Assembly (NCBI RefSeq): GCF_900129245.1
Contig: NZ_FQUT01000013.1
Location: forward strand, 1-64,000
DNA: 64,000 bases
Reading direction: 5' to 3'
DNA from: Chryseobacterium arachidis
Lineage (GTDB): Bacteria > Bacteroidota > Bacteroidia > Flavobacteriales > Weeksellaceae
Positions within the stretch are counted from its first letter, which is position 1, and each line of letters opens with the position of its first letter. The translations under genes and the position numbers were made by a program. The notes under the pieces were generated by a model, which made no database searches, was not told where the DNA came from, and saw nothing but the letters and a program-made list of their open reading frames with translations. Shown piece after piece: positions 1-8,477 of the stretch.

Positions 1-65
1 CACAGAAGTTAAGCCCACCAGCGCCGATGGTACTGCTAACGCGGGAGAGTAGGTCGCCGCCAGTT
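1..65 (+). rRNA. rrf: 5S ribosomal RNA, 3' end (partial)
   Basis: The window opens inside a 5S rRNA gene. The segment reading AGAAGTTAAGCCCACCAGCG, then GCCGATGGTACTGC and GCGGGAGAGTAGGTCGCCGCC, is the conserved second half of bacterial 5S rRNA. The 5' half lies before the window. A rho-independent terminator follows at once, so this is the end of an rRNA operon. The exact 3' end is uncertain by a few bases. Confidence 0.93.
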
Positions 66-71
66 TTTATT

Positions 72-108
72 AAAAGTCTCATAGATTATTCTGTGGGACT
101 TTTTTTTT
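72..108 (+). terminator. Terminator of the rRNA operon
   Basis: The inverted repeat AAAAGTCTCATAGA / TCTGTGGGACTTTT around a TTAT loop is followed by a run of T on the plus strand. It lies just after the 5S rRNA and is the expected end of the rrn transcript. Confidence 0.85.
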
Positions 109-154
109 GTTTGAAACTCAAAGAAATCCAGGCTTAAAACTCAAAGAGTTAGCT

Positions 155-193
155 TTGCCTATTGCCTATTGCCTATTGCCTATCGCCTATTGC
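155..193. repeat. Heptanucleotide tandem repeat (TTGCCTA)
   Basis: Four perfect TTGCCTA units (155-182) are followed by one unit with a single change (TCGCCTA) and a partial unit, about 5.5 copies in all. The repeat is intergenic, between the rRNA terminator and a structured RNA. A short open frame runs across it but looks like no protein, so the array is treated as non-coding. Copy number may vary between strains. Confidence 0.9.
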
Positions 194-239
194 TAGAAGC
201 GTTCATGATGACAACAGATGCTAATAATTATGACTTAAA

Positions 240-330
240 CCTAGCCCCGATTGCCGCGACATCCTTTTTTGCAAGGATTTTGAAATGGCAAAAAAGATAT
301 AGCAGAAAGCGGGATTTAGCTCCTGAAAAT
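240..330 (+). ncRNA. Flavo-1-like structured RNA
   Basis: The segment starts TAGCCCCGATTGCCGCGACA and ends AGCAGAAAGCGGGATTTAGC. It can fold with an outer stem (CCCG near 246 with CGGG near 310) and a perfect 9-bp inner stem (CTTTTTTGC with GCAAAAAAG). The invariant-looking words AGCCCCGAT, CATCCTTTT, AAAAGATA, AGCGGGA and GCTCC recur between genes in flavobacterial genomes and resemble the Flavo-1 RNA motif as I recall it. Function is unknown. It ends about 10 bp before the convergent stop codon at 341. The family name is from memory and needs a covariance-model search. Confidence 0.6.
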
Positions 331-340
331 AGTTTTATTT

Positions 341-868
341 TTATGGGCCAATTGTAAAAACTAAACGGCTATTATAATTTCCGGAAGGAATGGTTACAGA
401 AACTCCTGATAATTGTATTTGTATAGGAATGTTTGAAAATGTTGAAAGCGATACACCGGAGATAATTGAAAAAAAATCAACAGACGTACTTAGTGGGACA
501 GGGATATAGGCTGTATTTCCCCCGGTCATGCTGCATCCGATACAAAGGCTACCGCCGGTTCCCGTTCTTTTAACGGAAAGAATGAGAGATGAATTCCAGG
601 TTGGGTTTTGTAGGTAATGAACAGAAATTTTTGATGTTGAAAGTGCAGGTACGGCAGCCGTTATTAGAACTTGGTTTGTTGCACTTTCATAGGTTCCGAG
701 ATAATTATTTCCTGCTTCAGTAATGGCGGGAATTGTGGGTGCCCAGGTTCCTGTTACGGTAATGGAACGGGTTTGAGCCAGCAAATGATAACTGATTGTA
801 AAAATAACAACCAAAATACTTTTTACTGTAAATATTTTTAGCTGGGTAATAATATTGTGGAAATTCAT
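341..868 (-). CDS. Small secreted protein, last gene of chaperone/usher-like operon (possible subunit or adhesin)
   Basis: The 175-residue product has an N-terminal hydrophobic signal ending near LLAQT, then a beta-rich Ser/Thr/Gly-rich domain. It shares the motif TEAGN with the two larger subunits at 881 and 5046, and it ends in alternating strands (GNYNSRLVFTIGP) like the last strand of fimbrial subunits. Unlike those two it contains a CxxC (CIGC) near the middle. It follows the 881 gene by 12 bp and is last in the operon, a place often held by a tip adhesin or minor subunit in chaperone-usher loci. That role is inference; no family was recognised with certainty. Confidence 0.7.
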   Translation of the reverse strand: MNFHNIITQLKIFTVKSILVVIFTISYHLLAQTRSITVTGTWAPTIPAITEAGNNYLGTYESATNQVLITAAVPALSTSKISVHYLQNPTWNSSLILSVKRTGTGGSLCIGCSMTGGNTAYIPVPLSTSVDFFSIISGVSLSTFSNIPIQIQLSGVSVTIPSGNYNSRLVFTIGP

Positions 869-880
869 TTTTTTTTTACT

Positions 881-1414
881 TTATTCGGTGATAGTGTAGG
901 TTATTATAACAGGAGTCGAATTTCGGGCTGTTATATTAGCATACGTATTAGTTGTAAGAGTAATGGTTAATCGATGTCCATTGGTATTCCCATTTCCGGT
1001 AAAACTTCTGCCGATTCCGGTGATAATGTTTTGTGCTGTTGTTCCTAAAGTAATTTGTGCTGTTGGTGTTCCCAAAGTTCCGCCACCGCCAGATGCGGCT
1101 AAAGCCTGTATCCTTATATCAATCCCGGGAATAACAGGATTAATAGAAGCTGTTATTCTGCGGCTGACTCCGGTGGTAGGATAAGCTGATGTATAATTAA
1201 TCCATTTGGTCGTATTTGCTGCCGGAGTGGTTACCGGATTTCCTGCTTCTGTAGGGGCCGTATAATTCATAGCAATTGTTCCGGAAGGTTCGACATCCAT
1301 TAGAGTAACAGAAGGTAATGTTAAGGAAATATCAGCATTCCCTGAAGTTTGTGAAAAAACACCACAGGATAAAATGAGACAGGTTAGTATATTAAATTTT
1401 ATAAAACTCATCAT
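881..1414 (-). CDS. Secreted pilin-like subunit, paralogue of the 5046 protein
   Basis: The 177-residue product has a signal peptide (cleavage probably after VFSQT) and no cysteine in the mature part. It is a clear paralogue of the first gene of the operon: both have APTEAGNPV, a W(I/L)NY motif, IPGIDIRI/IPGVDIRV, GTLGTP, GIGxxxTGNGxxNGH and a closing TYTI strand. Its start overlaps the stop of the 913-residue barrel gene in an ATGA quartet, so translation is probably coupled. A hydrophobic alternating C-terminal strand is typical of fimbrial subunits, but assembly into a fibre is only inferred. MM at the start leaves a one-codon uncertainty. Confidence 0.75.
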   Translation of the reverse strand: MMSFIKFNILTCLILSCGVFSQTSGNADISLTLPSVTLMDVEPSGTIAMNYTAPTEAGNPVTTPAANTTKWINYTSAYPTTGVSRRITASINPVIPGIDIRIQALAASGGGGTLGTPTAQITLGTTAQNIITGIGRSFTGNGNTNGHRLTITLTTNTYANITARNSTPVIITYTITE

Positions 1415-4152
1415 CTTCTTCTTGCGTCGTTATAGCTTACTTTTATATTTTCCTGTTGATACTTCACTTCTGTTTTTTGCTTGATTACATTAATTGTAAT
1501 TTTTTTCTTTTCAGAAGCTTTCAGGGTAAACTGCTGGGTATCGATCGGTATTTTAAATCTTTTGTCTAGTCCGTTTCTGTATACTTTTAATTTCCAGTCG
1601 CCGGGGCGGAGATAAGTGAAGTCAAAACTTTCACCAATTACTGCCATCTTTCTAAAAATAAGGTCGTCACTTGAAACTTCAACAATAATATTATCATTTC
1701 TTTTCTTATCTTTTTTGATAGGATATTGTGCGAAGTTTACCTGATTGTCTGCCTCCGTAAATTGAATATTTCCCTGAACCGTTGCGGCACCTGTCATCCC
1801 AAAATTAAAAATATTCTCTTTATGGGTTAAAGCTAATGAAGCAGGAATATTTACAGTAGAGATGTCATTAATATCTGTACTCGATCTGTCAATTTCTAAA
1901 ACATAATCTCCGGGGATAATATTTTTAAAAATATAATTGCCATTTTTATCTGTTATGGATAGATGGCTTCCCAACAACAGTCTGATGCCTTCAACTTTTC
2001 TTACCCCGAGATTTTCTATATTTCCGGAAAGTGTTGTGTAATCTGCAATTTTTTGCGTCGGAACATTCATACGAAAAGTATATCTCAGGGAGAATATAAA
2101 ATCTTTATTTCCCAATTCTCCACGCTGTAGGGAATATCTTCCTGAAAGATCAAATTCATGTCCCGGAAAAATCTGTTGATGAAATAATATTTCAAAGAGA
2201 TTTCTGTCTCGGTAATAATCTTCAGGAATATAATTGTTTTGATAAAATATGCTGAAACTCGTCTTATCCGAAAGTCTGCTTAAGATACGTGCACCATAAT
2301 AGATTTGCTCCTGTTTCTGCAGTTCGTAGCGCGATGTAAGAGCGTAGCTTCCATAAATATTAAAGGAAGTATTGAATTTTATAAAGTTGATATTTGCCGT
2401 ATAAAAACTCGTGTTTCCTGAAAATCCGGTCAGATAATTGTTGGTTTTCCCGAACTGACCTTGTACATTGACATTAAAGATACCCAACTGCTGATCGATA
2501 GTAAATCTCAAAAAGTTTTCTTTATAATCAAATTCTTTCGGCAGCAAACGGTCTTCATATCTTTGGTAGCCTCCGTAAAGTTGAATATTTCCATTCTTCA
2601 GATAACGGTATTGAATTCCGTATTGCAGGAATTTCCGATAGGGAGCTGCATACAGTAAGGTATCCCGTTGGAAATTTTTGGCATCCTGGACGAAATTTGC
2701 CAGTAAACTGATTTTTTTTGAAAGGCTATATTGAACATTTCCGTTAAAATTTTCAGTATTATTAAAATATCCTGCGTAATGCGGGCTTGTTTTCATATAC
2801 ATCAGATTTGCGGTCAGTTTTTCGAAATTTGCCGCAGTCTGGATCATATAAGCCGTTCCATCATGTTCTTTGGTTTTGCTGTAGGATGTTTCTCCGGAAA
2901 CTTCTATTTGATCGGTCAGTTTAAATTTTCCTGTAACATACGGCAGATGTGCATTAGAGATCAGCCTGATATTAGAATAGCTTAATCCGAAATCTTCTTT
3001 TCTGGGAATTTTGTATAAATATCCGGCAGTAATCTCAGATTCTTTGGCTATTTTAACTTTCGAAAAGATGTTAAATTCATCTTTAATATCTTTAAAAAAT
3101 CTTGGATGATTATAGAAACCACCAAAGCTTACTGTTTTGAAATCAAAACGGACTTCAGCACCACGGCCATATCTGGCATATTCCGTAAGAAAGGAAGACG
3201 AATAATTTTTGTCTCCGAGATGAATATATAAATTGTCTCGTCTGTAGTTCACAAAATATTCTTCATATTGGGTAAAAGAATTGAATTCCACAGGATTTTT
3301 TGTAATAGCATGGAATTCCAACTGGCCTTTATTGTCTTTATCCAAACTTCCTTTTCCGTAAATCTCCCCCTGAAAACCATCCTGATAATCGCCTCTGTTT
3401 TCCATACCAATAAAATTGACTGAGGTTGCCACAGGTAATCTGTGGAAAATATCGTCTTCAACAGGCTTTATCGAAATGATTTTTACACTTGAATATGCAG
3501 TTTGATTCTCTTTTAAATGATCTGCAGAATATACCGTAAGATTCAGGTTTTGATATTCATTTTTACCAAGATCGGAATTGGTTGTTTTTTTTACGGTAAT
3601 GATCTTGCTTTCTCCCGGAGGTAAAATTAATGAAGAACCTTCTTCAATAATGGCGTTTTTACTTTCTAAAATCAAATTCTCAGAAACATTCCCATTATTT
3701 TTTAACAGAAAAGTAGATGTAATCGTTTCTCCGGCTTTTACAAATTCAGGAGTATGAAGATGGTTCACTGTAAGTTTTCTGCTTCCGGCAACAAAAAACT
3801 CTGTTTTTTTTATCAGTTTTTCACCGGTATTTTTTTCTGTTCCGGTTAATATTACAGAATATTTTCCCTGTAGAGTTTCGGTGGCAATTTTTAAAGGAAC
3901 AATGTAGACGCTATTTCCGTTGGCGGAGATTTTTAATTCTCCATGTTGTAAGATAGGGGCAATATGAGAATTTGAAGTCTCAATTGTAATATCGTAGATT
4001 TTGTTTTCGGAAGCCTGATTTTCCAGCGTAAAAGAAATAGAAGTAGTAACTCCCGGCAGCAGACTATCTTTTTTGCTTACAAAATTTTTTTTCTGAGCAA
4101 AAATGAATACCGGAAATAAAATAAATAGATATAAAGCACAGTTTTTAATCAT
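1411..4152 (-). CDS. Large outer-membrane beta-barrel protein with Ig-like N-terminus and regulatory-like C-terminus (usher-like)
   Basis: The 913-residue product has a signal peptide (ends near FIFAQ), about 200 residues of Ig/CARDB-like domains, a long central region of alternating aromatic strands (about 235-720) typical of a large barrel, then a carboxypeptidase-regulatory-like domain (KNGNYIFKNIIPGDYVLEID, about 770) and a second small beta domain. It lies between a chaperone-like gene (8-bp overlap) and a subunit gene (4-bp overlap). A chaperone-usher usher also has N-terminal domain, barrel and C-terminal beta-sandwiches in this order, and similar size. No usher signature was recognised with certainty, so usher function is inferred from architecture and context. 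A TonB-type plug is not evident. Confidence 0.7.
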   Translation of the reverse strand: MIKNCALYLFILFPVFIFAQKKNFVSKKDSLLPGVTTSISFTLENQASENKIYDITIETSNSHIAPILQHGELKISANGNSVYIVPLKIATETLQGKYSVILTGTEKNTGEKLIKKTEFFVAGSRKLTVNHLHTPEFVKAGETITSTFLLKNNGNVSENLILESKNAIIEEGSSLILPPGESKIITVKKTTNSDLGKNEYQNLNLTVYSADHLKENQTAYSSVKIISIKPVEDDIFHRLPVATSVNFIGMENRGDYQDGFQGEIYGKGSLDKDNKGQLEFHAITKNPVEFNSFTQYEEYFVNYRRDNLYIHLGDKNYSSSFLTEYARYGRGAEVRFDFKTVSFGGFYNHPRFFKDIKDEFNIFSKVKIAKESEITAGYLYKIPRKEDFGLSYSNIRLISNAHLPYVTGKFKLTDQIEVSGETSYSKTKEHDGTAYMIQTAANFEKLTANLMYMKTSPHYAGYFNNTENFNGNVQYSLSKKISLLANFVQDAKNFQRDTLLYAAPYRKFLQYGIQYRYLKNGNIQLYGGYQRYEDRLLPKEFDYKENFLRFTIDQQLGIFNVNVQGQFGKTNNYLTGFSGNTSFYTANINFIKFNTSFNIYGSYALTSRYELQKQEQIYYGARILSRLSDKTSFSIFYQNNYIPEDYYRDRNLFEILFHQQIFPGHEFDLSGRYSLQRGELGNKDFIFSLRYTFRMNVPTQKIADYTTLSGNIENLGVRKVEGIRLLLGSHLSITDKNGNYIFKNIIPGDYVLEIDRSSTDINDISTVNIPASLALTHKENIFNFGMTGAATVQGNIQFTEADNQVNFAQYPIKKDKKRNDNIIVEVSSDDLIFRKMAVIGESFDFTYLRPGDWKLKVYRNGLDKRFKIPIDTQQFTLKASEKKKITINVIKQKTEVKYQQENIKVSYNDARRR

Positions 4153-4945
4153 TCTTTACGTCTAGTTCCACATTGAGGGCGAATGCATTCTCATTTTCAT
4201 CCGTAGCAATCAGTACTGCATTGTAGCTGTCCGGAGCTATACCGCTGATATCAATATGGAAAGATTTTGAGGTTTGTGGTAATAATCCCGACGCAAGACT
4301 AGAGAAACTCCCCAGCTTTTGTCCGTTTTTTTTGTTATAAATTTCAACGTTTATCGTTGGTTTGCAATAAAGATTTCCTTTATTGGCCATAGCAACTTTT
4401 ACAATCTGCCTTCCTTCCTCTTTTTCGATTTTTACGCCTTCAAACTTCAGATCCGGTTTTGCATTTTCCGAATCTATATCTGTAATCACCTGAATGGCAT
4501 AACGGATAATTGAAGTAATATTTACGCCCTGTTTATTATTGTCAGGCTTTATTTCTTCTACCGGTTCTACCATAATTACACTCCAATAGCTTCCCGGTTC
4601 GGCAATCTTATCAGGAACAAGAATTTCATAATGGATTTCCGTTTTTTCTTTCCCTTTTAAAGTAACCAGATTGGTGTTCATTTTAATCCAGTCGCTATTG
4701 GTTTTGCGATTGGTATGAGGGGCTGTATAGTTGGTGGTGCCGTCTGCATTATAACTGTAGTCCTGGAGAAAAAGTTTTACGCTTTGTGACTGTTGGCCTG
4801 TATTTTCTATTTCAATCTTTCCTTTGTATACTTTTCCATGTTCTACCTGATAACTATGGGAAAGCCCGTTCAGAACTACAATACTCGCTTTTAAAAAAGA
4901 TAACTGAAGAATAAAAATTGCCAATAAAAGAATCCGCTTTAGCAT
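4145..4945 (-). CDS. Periplasmic Ig-fold chaperone-like protein (PapD-like by context)
   Basis: The ATG at 4945 (MLKRILLL) is preferred over an upstream ATG at 5008, because it puts the signal peptide (cleaved near LKASI) at the N-terminus. About 266 residues then hold two beta domains. The first has GKIEIENTGQQSQSVKLFLQDY, then WIKMNTNLVTLKGKEKTEI and VPDKIAEPGSYWSVIMVEPV, a pattern seen in PapD-like and other NEW3-like Ig folds. A second domain ends in FALNVELDVKND. It overlaps the barrel gene by 8 bp and follows the first subunit gene by about 100 bp. A role in escorting the small subunits to the barrel protein is inferred. Confidence 0.65.
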   Translation of the reverse strand: MLKRILLLAIFILQLSFLKASIVVLNGLSHSYQVEHGKVYKGKIEIENTGQQSQSVKLFLQDYSYNADGTTNYTAPHTNRKTNSDWIKMNTNLVTLKGKEKTEIHYEILVPDKIAEPGSYWSVIMVEPVEEIKPDNNKQGVNITSIIRYAIQVITDIDSENAKPDLKFEGVKIEKEEGRQIVKVAMANKGNLYCKPTINVEIYNKKNGQKLGSFSSLASGLLPQTSKSFHIDISGIAPDSYNAVLIATDENENAFALNVELDVKND

Positions 4946-5045
4946 AAGGATGTAAAGTTTAGTGTTTGATACGTTGATAATACAAGACCAAGAAGAAAAA
5001 GATGACAATTTCTTCTTGCTTGTATAAGATGGAATTTAGGACAGG

Positions 5046-5621
5046 TTAATTGTCCGAAATAGTGTAAGTAACTGTTGCAACAGTGGTAGCAGTTGCCTGT
5101 AGATCTGCATAAACTGCAACTCCACCAGGACCACTTCCCGGAGCCAATGAATACGTCAGGTTATGACCGTTATTAGCACCATTGCCTGTATAAGCACTTC
5201 CTATTCCCGAGATAATAGTCTGGTCTGCAGCACTCAGTGTAAGCTGAGCTGCGGGAGTTCCTAATGTTCCTCCTCCGGCTCCTGTAGCCGCCGCTGCAGT
5301 TACACGGATATCAACTCCGGGAATAATAGCATTTAATTTTACAGATACGTTACGAGTGGGATCAGCAACAGACTTAATAGAAGAATAATTAAGCCAAAGC
5401 GTGTTATTGGCTGCATCTGCAACAACCGGGTTACCTGCTTCAGTAGGTGCTGTAAATCCTAGTGTGATGTTTTTTGTAGCGGCAGGTTCAATGTCTACCA
5501 AGGCTACCTCCGGTACAGAAATCGTTATTGTATGATTGTCTGTGTTCGTGTCTTGCGCATACAGATTCGCCGAAGCAAATGCAATTAAGGACAATGTTAA
5601 AATTGAATTAAATTTTTTCAT
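5046..5621 (-). CDS. Secreted pilin-like major subunit, first gene of chaperone/usher-like operon
   Basis: The 191-residue product has a clear signal peptide (MKKFNSILTLSLIAFA, cleavage near LYAQ) and a cysteine-free beta-rich mature part with APTEAGNPV, LWLNYSS, IPGVDIRV, GTLGTPAAQLTL, YTGNGANNGHNL and final strand TVTYTISDN. It is paralogous to the 881 gene. As the promoter-proximal gene it may be the most abundant subunit. An imperfect -7 box (TACTTTG, 5660-5666 minus) with a TTG 14 bp further up precedes it. The family was not recognised; fimbrial role is inferred from size, signal, terminal strand and neighbours. Confidence 0.72.
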   Translation of the reverse strand: MKKFNSILTLSLIAFASANLYAQDTNTDNHTITISVPEVALVDIEPAATKNITLGFTAPTEAGNPVVADAANNTLWLNYSSIKSVADPTRNVSVKLNAIIPGVDIRVTAAAATGAGGGTLGTPAAQLTLSAADQTIISGIGSAYTGNGANNGHNLTYSLAPGSGPGGVAVYADLQATATTVATVTYTISDN

Positions 5622-5790
5622 GGTGGTATATTAAGTAGCGTGAAGTTAATAAAATTCAACAAAGTATGAAATATTTTTAACAATAATTTTTTATACTTAT
5701 TGTTTCGTTATCAATATATTAAATACATTTAATTTATTCCGAATAATACGAAGGAAACAGCAGATAATTTATGATCCGGAGCATAGAAAT

Positions 5791-5823
5791 AAAAAGTCTC
5801 ATACATAATGTATAAGACTTTAA
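5791..5823 (-). terminator. Terminator after phospholipase C gene
   Basis: Inverted repeat AAAGTCTCATACAT / ATGTATAAGACTTT with T-rich flank on both strands lies 18 bp past the phospholipase stop codon. It also insulates the upstream region of the 5046 operon. Confidence 0.75.
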
Positions 5824-5841
5824 ATAGCAGTTTGTATATTT

Positions 5842-8187
5842 TTATGCCCAATGCGGGTCTGAAACAGATGTTTTTCCGGTTTCTGTTCTTCCGGCAAAAT
5901 ACCAGATATTATTCCCGGATTTTATTCTAAGATCGTACCAGCCTTTTGTTTTCTCTATATCAATCTGAACTTCGGTTTTGTTTTGCTGTATGGAGATTTT
6001 CTTTTGCGTATTTTTATACAGATCTTCAATAATAAAATAAGCATTGCTGGCAGAATCGTTTGTGATCATTAATTTTAATTCATTTGCCGAAAGACCGTTC
6101 ATTAACGAGACTTTTACCTGAGGAACCTGATCTCCTTTGAAATTTCTGTAAAAACCATTCGGACCGAAAACTTCATAATCATATTTTCCCGCTTTTACGG
6201 TGTGTGACAATTGCTGTTTGGAATATAAAGCATAAGAAAAATGGAAATTATCATTATCAAAATTGGTTCTGTCATACATTAATAACGGAACGGCTCTTTC
6301 TTTGAGATTTACCATTTTAATTTTTCCCTCTTCAAAATTCACGTGATAATTATACGGAAGCGCATTCGATGGTTTTAAACCTCTCTCCTGAATTTCCAGT
6401 AAATTGTGATTCAATTCCTCTTCAGCATACCATTTCAGATTAGGAATGGGTTTATTTTTGGCTGCATTGATGGTTTTTGTGTAATCTTTTTGATTTAAAT
6501 AATCCATCTGAGGAATTTTTACATTCGATGAATTAAACGCTGAAGTCAGGTCTCCGCAAATTGCTCTTCTCCAATCGCTGATATTTTCAACCTTCACATC
6601 TTTATTGAATTTTTTGTGAATAAAATTTTCTAAAAACATCAACACAGACGTATGATCTGAAACTTCAGAATTTACAAAACCGCCTTTTGTCCAAGGAGAA
6701 GCGATAATCATCGGAACCCTGAAACCTAATCCAACCGTTCCTTCAATTCGCTCGTGATCTTTCAGCTTTTCCTTCAGCATGTATTCCTGGTTCTTATTTA
6801 CGTATTCTACACCGTCTTTCCCGTTGATATCAACAGGTTGACTCGGATTCATCGGGGGTGCGAAAGGTAAAACATGATCGAAATATCCATCATTTTCATC
6901 GTAATTAATAATGAAGATTGTTTTTTTCCATGTTTCAGGATCTTTGGTTAAAATATTTAATACTTCAGAAATGTACCAGGCCCCGTACCAAGGCGAACCG
7001 GGATGATCGGAAAAATGTTCCGGGGCAACCAGCCAGGAAACCAACGGCAATTTTTTATCCTCAACATCTTTTCTGAATTGGAATAAAACATCACCTTTCG
7101 GAACAACCAGTCTTTCACCGGTTTCATCTTGTCCGATTTCTAAGTTCCAAAAATCCGGATCGTTGAAATTGGTGGTAAATGCTTTTTCGTGAAGGTTTTT
7201 TTCTTCCTGCGAAAGTTTAGCGTAATTATCCGGGTGATATTTAATTTTGTCTTCTTCTAATTCAGCAATCATTCCTTCCAGTCTTTCTTTTTGGCTTGGA
7301 TTTTTTTCAATTTCCTTTTTTAAATAAGAAATAATATTCGGAATGTTCTGATAATATCCTTTCGAAAATTTTACATTAAAATTTGAAAACCATTCAATCG
7401 GATTGTCTGTGAAATTGCTCAGCCAGGCTTCCTGCTCGCCGGACATTCCTTTCGGAAGACTGATTTCGTTCTGATAAATTTTCCATGAAATATTATTTTC
7501 TTCTAAAATCTCCGGAAAACTTTTCCATCTTGCCTGATGGTTTTTATCGTAATCGATATTTTCGTTGTAAACATTTGCTTTTACTTTTCCGCTTTGCTGT
7601 TCACGCAACGTTCCCGACCAATGAAACAGTCTATTGGGCGTCGTTCCTGTTAAAGACGAACAAAAATATTGGTCGAAAATCGTAAATGCATCCGCCAGCT
7701 GATAATAAAACGGTAAATCCTCACGATTGTAATAGCCCAACGTCAACGGAATATCCTTGTAATCTTTGTTTCCGGAAGCTTTCGATTGTAACCATTTGTC
7801 ATATTTTCCTTTATTCAAAGCTTTTTGCTGATTGTCCCAAGAGTGGGGAAGCGAGCTCATCCAGGTAGATTTTGTATTTCTCAAATCCAGACGGGCAGGA
7901 GCGGCATATTTTCCGGCATCATTTTTCTGAAAGAATGCCGAATGACCATCCTGTTTGATAAAAGTTCTTTGATCTAAAAATCCTCTCACCCCTTTCAGCG
8001 CTCCGAAAGCATGATCGAAAGACCGGTTTTCCTGCATTAAAATAACCACATGTTCCGCATCATAAAAGGTGGACAGAGCGGCAGGTTCAATCTCCAAGGC
8101 CTTTAAAATTGCTGGGTGTAAAATACTCGAAGTTCCCAAACCAGCCAGTAAAAGGCTCGATTTTTCTAAAAATTCTCTTCTGTTCAT
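5842..8187 (-). CDS. Phosphocholine-specific phospholipase C (Tat-exported)
   Basis: The 781-residue product starts with a twin-arginine signal (NRREFLEKSS, then a hydrophobic stretch) and has the hallmark VVILMQENRSFDHAFG near residue 50 of the phosphoesterase (AcpA/bacterial phospholipase C) family. Further conserved parts are FDQYFCSSLTGTTPNRL, DENDGYFDHV and GLGFRVPMIIASPW. The C-terminus (about 600-781) holds two small beta domains normal for this family. It cleaves phosphatidylcholine or sphingomyelin outside the inner membrane, releasing phosphocholine. It lies downstream of a SusC/SusD pair in the same direction. The ATG is preceded by a strong hairpin (8203-8245). Confidence 0.92.
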   Translation of the reverse strand: MNRREFLEKSSLLLAGLGTSSILHPAILKALEIEPAALSTFYDAEHVVILMQENRSFDHAFGALKGVRGFLDQRTFIKQDGHSAFFQKNDAGKYAAPARLDLRNTKSTWMSSLPHSWDNQQKALNKGKYDKWLQSKASGNKDYKDIPLTLGYYNREDLPFYYQLADAFTIFDQYFCSSLTGTTPNRLFHWSGTLREQQSGKVKANVYNENIDYDKNHQARWKSFPEILEENNISWKIYQNEISLPKGMSGEQEAWLSNFTDNPIEWFSNFNVKFSKGYYQNIPNIISYLKKEIEKNPSQKERLEGMIAELEEDKIKYHPDNYAKLSQEEKNLHEKAFTTNFNDPDFWNLEIGQDETGERLVVPKGDVLFQFRKDVEDKKLPLVSWLVAPEHFSDHPGSPWYGAWYISEVLNILTKDPETWKKTIFIINYDENDGYFDHVLPFAPPMNPSQPVDINGKDGVEYVNKNQEYMLKEKLKDHERIEGTVGLGFRVPMIIASPWTKGGFVNSEVSDHTSVLMFLENFIHKKFNKDVKVENISDWRRAICGDLTSAFNSSNVKIPQMDYLNQKDYTKTINAAKNKPIPNLKWYAEEELNHNLLEIQERGLKPSNALPYNYHVNFEEGKIKMVNLKERAVPLLMYDRTNFDNDNFHFSYALYSKQQLSHTVKAGKYDYEVFGPNGFYRNFKGDQVPQVKVSLMNGLSANELKLMITNDSASNAYFIIEDLYKNTQKKISIQQNKTEVQIDIEKTKGWYDLRIKSGNNIWYFAGRTETGKTSVSDPHWA

Positions 8188-8202
8188 ATTGAATGGTAAT
8201 AG

Positions 8203-8245
8203 AAAGAAACCGCAAGTTAAGAGGTTTTTCCTTGCGATTTCTTTT
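8203..8245 (-). promoter_or_regulatory. Hairpin just upstream of the phospholipase C start codon
   Basis: AAAGAAACCGCAAG (8203-8216) pairs with CTTGCGATTTCTTT (8231-8244) with one mismatch, around a 14-nt loop. On the minus strand it is followed by a pyrimidine-rich stretch and, 15 bp on, the start codon. It could be a terminator for the upstream susCD transcript or a 5'-leader structure that limits translation of the phospholipase. The sequence alone does not decide. Confidence 0.55.
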
Positions 8246-8477
8246 ATTTAATATTAAAATTATTTATTCTCTGTTTAAAAATTATAATCTCAATTTTTTT
8301 AATCTTAATAAGCGAAGTTTATTTTCTATTTAAACATGAAGGATTTAAGAAATTTTATATTGCTAAGAATTAAGTCAATAAATTGATTTTCTTAAGCTTT
8401 TTAAGCAGGAGTTATTTCAAATCTTAATTTCTTAATGTTTGAAAATATGTATAAAATTTTAAACAAAGTTCAACGTT
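8246..8477. other. AT-rich intergenic spacer with TTAA-rich direct words
   Basis: No gene is seen. The spacer is composed of recurring words such as ATCTTAAT, TTCTTAA, TTAAGAA and AATTAAG. Similar islands occur at 14915-15056 and 21465-21560. Confidence 0.5.

Noticed and set aside
155..193. CRISPR-like array
   Set aside because: Units are only 7 bp with no spacers.
169..357. Open frame of 62 codons beside the 7-bp repeat
   Set aside because: It overlaps the repeat and the structured RNA, starts with TTG, and matches no protein pattern.
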